Assembly (NCBI GenBank): GCA_038030265.1
Contig: CM075938.1
Span: 4,255,009-4,319,008, forward strand
Origin: Corythucha ciliata
Lineage: Eukaryota; Arthropoda; Insecta; Hemiptera; Tingidae
Direction: 5' to 3'
Length of the DNA stretch: 64,000 nucleotides
The translations under genes were made by a program, and so were the position numbers. The stretch's first letter is position 1. The number at the start of each line of letters is the position of its first letter. Below, piece after piece: positions 57,690 through 64,000 of the stretch. The notes beneath the pieces are model-generated. The model searched no databases. It had not been told where the DNA came from and saw only the letters and a program-made list of their open reading frames with translations.

Positions 57690-58390
57690 CGAATTAGCGC
57701 AGCATAAATAAGAAAAAAACGCTCATTTTCAGCTCAAATTTGAAAAAAAGGGATAATTCCCCCGGCTAATTAGTCGCTAGCGTTGAGGAAAATTCCAAAT
57801 CGTGGCAAAAATTGAGAACATTTGCTAATTTAAAATTTAAAAACGCCACTACGCTGCTGACATTGAGAAAAGGCGTCACGGAGCGGCTAAAATTGAGGCA
57901 AGTCACTAATTCGCGAATAAATTGTGGTAAAATTTCCAATTTTTTGAAGGCAATTTTGAGGCTAAAATGGAATTCACTTCATATTAGATAATTCGCCTGG
58001 CTAAAATTAAGAGAACGCCCAATTTTCAGCCTAAATGGAAAAAAAAGTGCTAATTCACTGCTAAAAATTGAAAAAAAATCGCATTTCTGCGACTGAAGGC
58101 AACTTTTACGCTAAAGTTGAAAAAAAGCGCCACTTTATGGTTATATAGGTGAAAAAACCTAATCGCTCTGAATTGCCAATCCATAGCGTATGGCGAACAA
58201 AAAATCATAATTTGTGGCATAAATTAAGATAGAACAGCTATTCTGCGTCTAAAAGGAGGAAAACGCTTGAGAAAAACGCTAATTTTCAGCCTAATCTGAG
58301 AAGAGTGAAGATTCCGTGCTAAAAAAAAAAAAATAGAAAAAATCGTTAGCCTATACAGCTAAAATTGAGGAAAACGCAATTTTTTAGCGT
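57690..58390 (+). repeat. family-1 repeat block, A polarity, twin of 42600-43330
   Basis: GCAGCATAAATAAGAAAAAA, AATTCCAAATCGTGGCAAAA and ACGCCACTACGCTGCTGA occur in the same order as at 42600-42790, with small indels. Confidence 0.85.
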
Positions 58391-60940
58391 GTTACAAAGA
58401 TGTCTTTGATATAAGCATCCTTAACATATTTTACGACCGGTCCAAACGTTAAGCGCTCGCAGCACCCGTATTGAGACAGCATCATAATAATTATACCGTC
58501 GCGCGTACATTGCGCCCTTTTTTCAACAGGCGCACGCATCACGCAGGTGACTACTTTGTAGTAGGTCCTTTCTCACGGCAATTCAACAAGTAGTCCCCCG
58601 CGTAAAATAATGAACGGCGTCGGGGTCAAACTTATTTTGATCGAATTGACCTCTTCCCATTATATCCACTGCGCTTTATACAAGGAAAATAATACTATAT
58701 ATGCGCGAATGCCTACTTATCCTTTTGTGGAGGAACAGCGGAACCACTTTTTGTGCCCTGTGACCTTGCGCTTTCCTCAGTGTCCTTTTCTGTGTCAGCG
58801 TGTCTTTATAATGTCCACCTTCAAGAGTCCTTTATCGACATTAAAAAGGCTTTCGGCTCTCGACCATATTTCGAGTACTATAACTTCGGTTTTTTTTTTC
58901 TACCTATATAAAAAAAAAAGAAAAAAATAATCACCAGAAACGCGGAAATTACTACCTTTTCTCACCTTGGATGAAATCAAAAGTCGAGGATCTCACGCCT
59001 CGCCATGTACAAAAAGGGGTGAAAATCCAGATTAGAAAATGATTTACGAATATACGTTAACGCATAGAAAACCAACTCATCCTTGGTAGACTTCTTATTT
59101 TATTTTATGGCCTGACATTTTAAGCTGATTCCCCACTTTGGATGATCTAACTCACTTCTCCGCAGGTCTAATTCGGCTGTTTCAATGCCTTTTTTTTTTA
59201 AAAAACTGGTTATCACATTATGCTTAAAAAGAGCGGGATTTCGTTCAGTTGCAAAGTCATTAAACGCTTCTATTTCTTTTTACCCCGCTTAACTTGATCA
59301 GAGGAATAAATCACAATTTTTCGGCTGTTTTTTGTTGGGTGAAAAAGATGCTAATGATTTAAATTCAGTTGCATTTTTAAAAAATGATTATTTTTGTGAA
59401 TGCCGCTACTCACTATGAAATTCCTGTCTTGTGGTGTTACAAAAAAAGGAAGAAATTGAAATTCCAGGAAAAAAAGTGATGTACAGGTGTCTGGATAATT
59501 TTTTGCTATTGCATAGAACGATAATTGTGATGTCTCCTCATCATGACCTTAGAAGGTTATAACATATTTTTTTATATTAAATTTCACGTACATAACTATT
59601 TAATACGCAAACAGGTTTGCGACCTATAACGTATATTATAACAATACTTTTTTTTTTTTTTTTTTTCAAATGCTTAGAACACGAGTGTGTCCCACTGGTA
59701 GTTGAGGCATCAGTCATTCTTCCTTTTAAATGGTTTGCCAAGCTATAATGAAATTCAACTCACACCCCTGCGGTAGAAAAAGAGGAAAAATATCGCCCTC
59801 TTAAGTAGCCTTAGTTCGAAAATTCAGGAAGAAAAAATATAAAAATAAAATAAGGCATTGTTCCCTTACGACGTGACCTTGCCGTAAACGGATGGGTCTA
59901 GGCTAAATCTAACTTGGGCCTATTAGGGTGGAGGAATAAACTTTACCCAAGATCGAAGAGTGAACTCCCGCACATTTTTTATTTCTATGATAGTGATCTA
60001 ATAAATAGCCAACCGCAATAGTTTCAACAATGAATTGTTCTTAAAAGTATGGACGAGAGAGGGTTAACAATGGGAGGGAGGGGGTCAAAAAGTTAACCTT
60101 AGACTGGGCATTTTATTTTTCAATCCAGCAGTGCAGGAAAATTTGCATAAGTGAAAGCGCAAGGTTTTATCTAGACCGATACTTAAGTTTTCAAATTTGT
60201 GTTTTGTTTTTTTTAATCCTTCGCATATATCCAGCGCTATTTTGTTTCTTTTTCGGGAGGATAATTTTTCAACATGCAGCGCTTTGTTTTATTTTTGGTC
60301 GTCTCAAAAGGAGAATTGACTATTTACGTTGTTAGGACTTATATCCAAGATTACAAAACCGTATAGCTCGTGAATGCAGTTGTTGTTCCTGTTGAAAACC
60401 AATTTCAGTGAAAAAACTCCCGGGAAAAATATGTCTCATGTAACTCATTTTGCGCGTGTCGCCTGAGGTTTTTCAGACATTTTGCCTAATTACTCCTACC
60501 AAAATGGACGAATATCAAAAAGTGAATAGATCATTCGAAAGCTCACTAAATTAGGAAGTTTTTCCAGCGGTAAAAATAATATTAGCCGGCAATTTAGGAA
60601 AGTTTAGAAAATCACGTCTGGAATTTTCCTAATTGTTGAAAAATGAAGATTGTTTCCGTTTGAGCTCATGATTTAAGTGGACTATTCTGTAAGAAAATTT
60701 TGTGCTCTTTCCAACGAGCTCCTTAGTTTTGGGTTTGCAAAAATTACGAGGCTTGCAACACCCACATCTCGAAAAAAAAAGCAACAAGCCAAAATAACGT
60801 AAAATTGACGATTCTGAGACAATTAAAAGGAATTTTTAAAAATGTCACGTATGCATTTTGGTCTTAAATGATGGCTTCAAACTCAGGTTTTTCTCTGAGC
60901 ATCTCGTTATTGGACACCCTGTATAGAAAACCCGCTAAAC
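58391..60940. other. low-repeat region, no gene recognised
   Basis: About 2.5 kb of mostly AT-rich unique sequence. A 106-codon plus-strand frame at 58610-58930 has no recognisable motif and ends in Lys-rich low complexity; it is not called as a gene. A (CpG-rich) stretch at 58435-58580 is unexplained. Confidence 0.4.
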
Positions 60941-60979
60941 GCATTCTCATTTAGGGCAAGTTAGTGGCTAAAGTAATTG

Positions 60980-61011
<32 letters not shown>

Positions 61012-61655
61012 CGCTCATTCGCCTGGACTGGAGAAAACGCTAAAGTCTCTGCAAAAAACAAACACAACCGAAAGATAAAACGCCAAATCGCAGTTTCTTT
61101 AGGCACCATATCGTGCCTAAAGATGAGAAAAAACACGAATTCATAAACTAGAATTCAATAAATCGCTCCTAAAATAGGGGAAACCGCTATTTATAACGGC
61201 ATTAACACTTTATAGATGAGAAAAGCGCTAAAATTCATAACTAGAAAATACAAAATCCCTCAATTTGTTGCTAAAACCGTATAATGCGCTCAGCATTCGC
61301 GGCTAAATTTAAGAAAAAGGTCACATTTGCAGCTAAAATTGAGGAAAACCCTTATTTTGTGACTAAAATATTGAGAAAATGCCTTAATTCGCTCCTACCA
61401 TTAAGAAAAAAACTGTAATTCTCGGATAAAATTTAGGTAAAGCGCTAATTCACGTCTAAAATATAAATAAAAACGGCTAAAATTTAAAAATAAACTAATT
61501 TGTTGCCTTTTTGATGCAATTTTGAGAACAGAATCTAGGAAAAACTCTACAGTTCAGTTCTTCGGGCAATTCCGCGTCTAACATTCATGGACAAAAGTGA
61601 GAAAATGCTTTAATTCGCAGCTATAAAGCTGAGATACAGGGCTACACAGTTCACG
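60940..61655 (+). repeat. family-1 repeat block, A polarity
   Basis: Monomers with poly(A) tract at about 60984-61010. Ends at the terminus AGGGGCGTAGGTACGGGAGG (61659-61678). Confidence 0.8.
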
Positions 61656-61659
61656 GCCA

Positions 61660-62830
61660 GGGGCGTAGGTACGGGAGGGGGGGCATATGGGGGATAGATT
61701 CCCCCCCCCCCTCAGAGCTACAAGTATACGAACGAAGGAGCACTAGTACCATAACGATAAGAGCCCCATAAAATCTCCAAAAATGAGCGTTTCACGTTGA
61801 AGTTAGGTTTAGCAGATTTTCTGGACTTGAAGCAGCCCAAAAAGGTCCGAGTACGTCCAGCTTTTTCCTTGGACTTGAGACCCAACGCAGTAGTGTACCG
61901 AAGTAGGGGGGTTGGGGAGGGGGAGGGGGGGGAGTTTCGCCTCGGACCCTCTATCAGACAAAAATTGGTAATATTCGTGGCTATAGCTGCTAAAATCGCT
62001 GATTCGCGGTACATGGAGGCCAATCTACAATGAATTGTGGAAACCAACGCAAAAGTGTTGTACTTGGGTAAACCGCGCGTTAAAGTTGAGAAAACACGCT
62101 ACAATTTTGACAAAATAAAAGACGCTTTCAGGTTAAAATTGGACAAAAATCATTAATTCGCGGCTAAAATTGAAAAAATCACCAATTAGCGCAGCTAAAA
62201 TTAAGAAAAACGTTAATTTTCAGTTCATATTGGGAAAAAGTGCTAATTCTCAGTTGAAAATGGAAAAAATCGCCAATTTACAGCTAAAATTGCGCCAAAC
62301 GCCAATCTGTGACTGAAATTGAGAAAATTCGCTAATTCACAGGGGTTGAAACGCTACGACGCGTCGCCGCTACAATTTTAAAAAAGCGCTCACTCGTGGT
62401 TGAAATTGAGAAAAATTCCGTCAATTTGCGGATTCTGAAGGCAACTTTTCAGGCTGAAATTGAAACAAAAAACGGCAATTTATTGCAATAGGCGAAGAAA
62501 CCGCTAATTCGCGTGTGAACTGAGAAAAATCGCTCATGCATTGCGTATGGTGAACCAAAAAACTCCTAATTAGTGAAAATTGCCCCTATTTTGCAGCTAA
62601 TATTGTGGAAAACACTTAAGAAAAACGTTAATTTCTAGCTAAAACTGAGAAAAGTGCTAATCCCCTGGTAAAAAAATTTTTAAAAATCTGTAATATGCTG
62701 CTAAAATTGAGGAAACGCTAAAACTCGTGGATAGTTAAGAAACATCGCAACATCGCTCACGGGATAGAATGATACTTTGCTGCTAAAGTTGAGAAAATGC
62801 GCAAATTCACGGCTATGGGAGGGGGTGGGG
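61660..62830 (+). repeat. dispersed unit, twin of 44580-46300
   Basis: Same order: G-rich end, TTCCCCCCC, AGCACTAGTACCATAA, TTCACGTTGAAGTTAGGTTT, G tract, TATCAGACAAAAATTGGTAA, then A-polarity monomers up to GCAACTTTTCAGGCTGAAAT. Identity by eye is about 90% in the unique part. Confidence 0.85.
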
Positions 62831-62884
62831 CAAAACCGCCGGCTGAAACTGATAAGAACGATACACTCGGTCAAAAAAGCGCTA

Positions 62885-63080
62885 ATTTGCGGGTGGAGTC
62901 CAAAAATCACCCCCAACTGAGAGATTGCGAGGCTATGATGAGGCCAGCAAGATGTCCATATTCAAGAGTGTGCTGGATGGGTGGAATAATGACTAAAATG
63001 TGAAATTACCCCCCCCTCACCATTAGAAGATTTTAATCTGATCCCCCCCCCCTCAGGACAAATTCCTACCTGCGCCACTG
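62885..63080. repeat. dispersed unit ending in TGCGCCACTG, copy 2
   Basis: Matches 49735-49951 (GAGGCCAGCAAGATGTCCAT and AGGACAAATTCCTACCTGCG). Reverse of the right end: CAGTGGCGCAGGTAGGAATT. Confidence 0.8.
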
Positions 63081-63095
63081 CTCACGGCTAAAATG

Positions 63096-63160
63096 AGTGC
63101 CGGCTTCAGGCATTTGGCGCCCCCGGGCGAGTCTTACAATGGCGCCCCCATGTAGTCACT
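63096..63160. repeat. G/C-rich element end at a polarity switch
   Basis: AGTGCCGGCTTCAGGCATTT, GGCGCCCCCGGGCGAG. Similar to 20290-20350 in reverse. A polarity lies to the left, B polarity to the right. Confidence 0.45.
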
Positions 63161-63189
63161 GTTCAGAATAAAGCCGCGGATATGGCTTT

Positions 63190-63990
63190 TTTTTTCATTT
63201 TAACCACAAATTAGCATTTTTCCTAACACTACAGCGATTTTTTTCAATTGCATCAGTGAATTATTTATTATTTGTCTCTTTTTTAGCGGTGAATAAGCGA
63301 TTTATCTCCATTTTAGCCGAATTTTCTCAATTTTTACCGTAAAATACGCTTTTTTCCTAACTAGCCACAATTACCCTAATTGCCTCCAGAAACCGCGACT
63401 TGTCATTTTACCAGTTATCTGTGTATCAACAAATTTTCCCTAATTAACCCCTCAATTAGCCATTTGTCTTTATTCTAACCGCAAATTAGCGTTTTTCCTC
63501 ATTCTAGCCGCTAATTATAGATTTTTCTACATTTTCAGTCACGAATTAGAGTTTTTCCCAATTTTCACCGCATGACCTAACGGTATTTCTTAATTTGGCC
63601 GCGAATTAGCGGTTTTGTCCTCACTTCAGTGCTTCTTTTCAATTTTATCGATTAATTAGCTATTTTTCTCCATTTTCGCAGCGTGTAAGCGATTTCGTCT
63701 TTTCACCATTTTAACCGTGAATTAGTGCTTTATCTCAATTTAACAGCGAATTCGCGATTTTTCTGAATTTTGCAATGAATTAGTATTTTTCGTGTTTTTA
63801 GCCGCTAACGAGCGATTTTTCTCAATGCATGAATTAGCACTTTTTATTAATTTTAGCTAGTTAGCGATTTTTTTTTCTCTTGAAGCAATGCATTATCGCA
63901 AACAAAATTGTCTGTCTGACAAAAATTGTCGTTTCCACACTTCTAGCCTCTAAGTACACTTTAAAACTATAGGGACACTTTAGCCGCGAA
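63190..63990 (-). repeat. family-1 repeat block, B polarity, to the window edge
   Basis: TTTTAGCCGCTAACGAGCGA-type monomers of about 30 bp. Continues beyond the window. Confidence 0.82.
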
Positions 63991-64000
63991 ATAGCCAAGA

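Noticed and set aside
58610..58930. 106-codon plus-strand protein
   Set aside because: No motif, no splice context, ends in Lys-rich low complexity; compatible with chance in AT-rich DNA.

Overview
This is a window from a repeat-rich animal nuclear genome, almost certainly an arthropod and probably an insect or another pancrustacean. The evidence is a recognisable homologue of the BTB/C2H2 transcription factor Abrupt with arthropod-type conserved motifs, plus BEL/Pao, Gypsy and Jockey-like retroelements and AT-rich introns with GT/AG splice sites. The species cannot be fixed from the sequence. Positions 51182-51681 are a 500-N assembly gap.

Layout. 155-2345: a 5'-truncated, frameshifted Jockey/CR1-like LINE on the minus strand. 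2343-8900: short-period degenerate repeats. 9135-17890: the 3' half of the abrupt gene on the plus strand. Its conserved core is exons 9135-9435, 9537-9599, 11617-11915, 12005-12141 and 14208-14610. Two extra zinc-finger exons (10046-10401 and 10973-11208) lie between them. Each begins in the same splice phase and ends in its own stop, so they look like alternative 3' terminal exons that swap the DNA-binding fingers. The BTB exon is not in the window. A repeat-free AT-rich stretch (14611-about 17890) looks like a long 3' UTR.

18050-20450: more short-period repeats. 20451-28327: a BEL/Pao element with three LTRs, made by a 1.84-kb tandem duplication of its 3' third, flanked by the 5-bp target duplication GGGGC. 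29739-37513: a Gypsy-type element (target duplication GATAT) with an internally inverted gag and with its 3' LTR split by a 4.7-kb nested insertion that itself holds smaller inverted-repeat elements. 37514-40590: low-repeat sequence without a recognisable gene. 40590-63990: mostly short-period repeats, segmental copies of them, and inverted-repeat elements. There is one probable isolated exon pair of an unidentified minus-strand gene (53935-53973 and 54131-54319) and one hammerhead-like/Penelope-like relic (52618-52662).

The strongest unexplained signal is the intergenic and intronic DNA itself. A large share consists of degenerate monomers of about 30 bp (core GCTAATTCGCGGCTAAAATT followed by GAGAAAAAGC). 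At least three other short monomer families (about 31, 20 and 30 bp) have a different sequence but the same kind of organisation. Blocks have a strand polarity that flips at conserved G/C-rich heads (4937-5060, 18655-18780, 41505-41575). Several block edges carry a recurring CAGTGGCGTAG-like terminus. This suggests that the arrays are cargo of mobile elements and not classical satellites.
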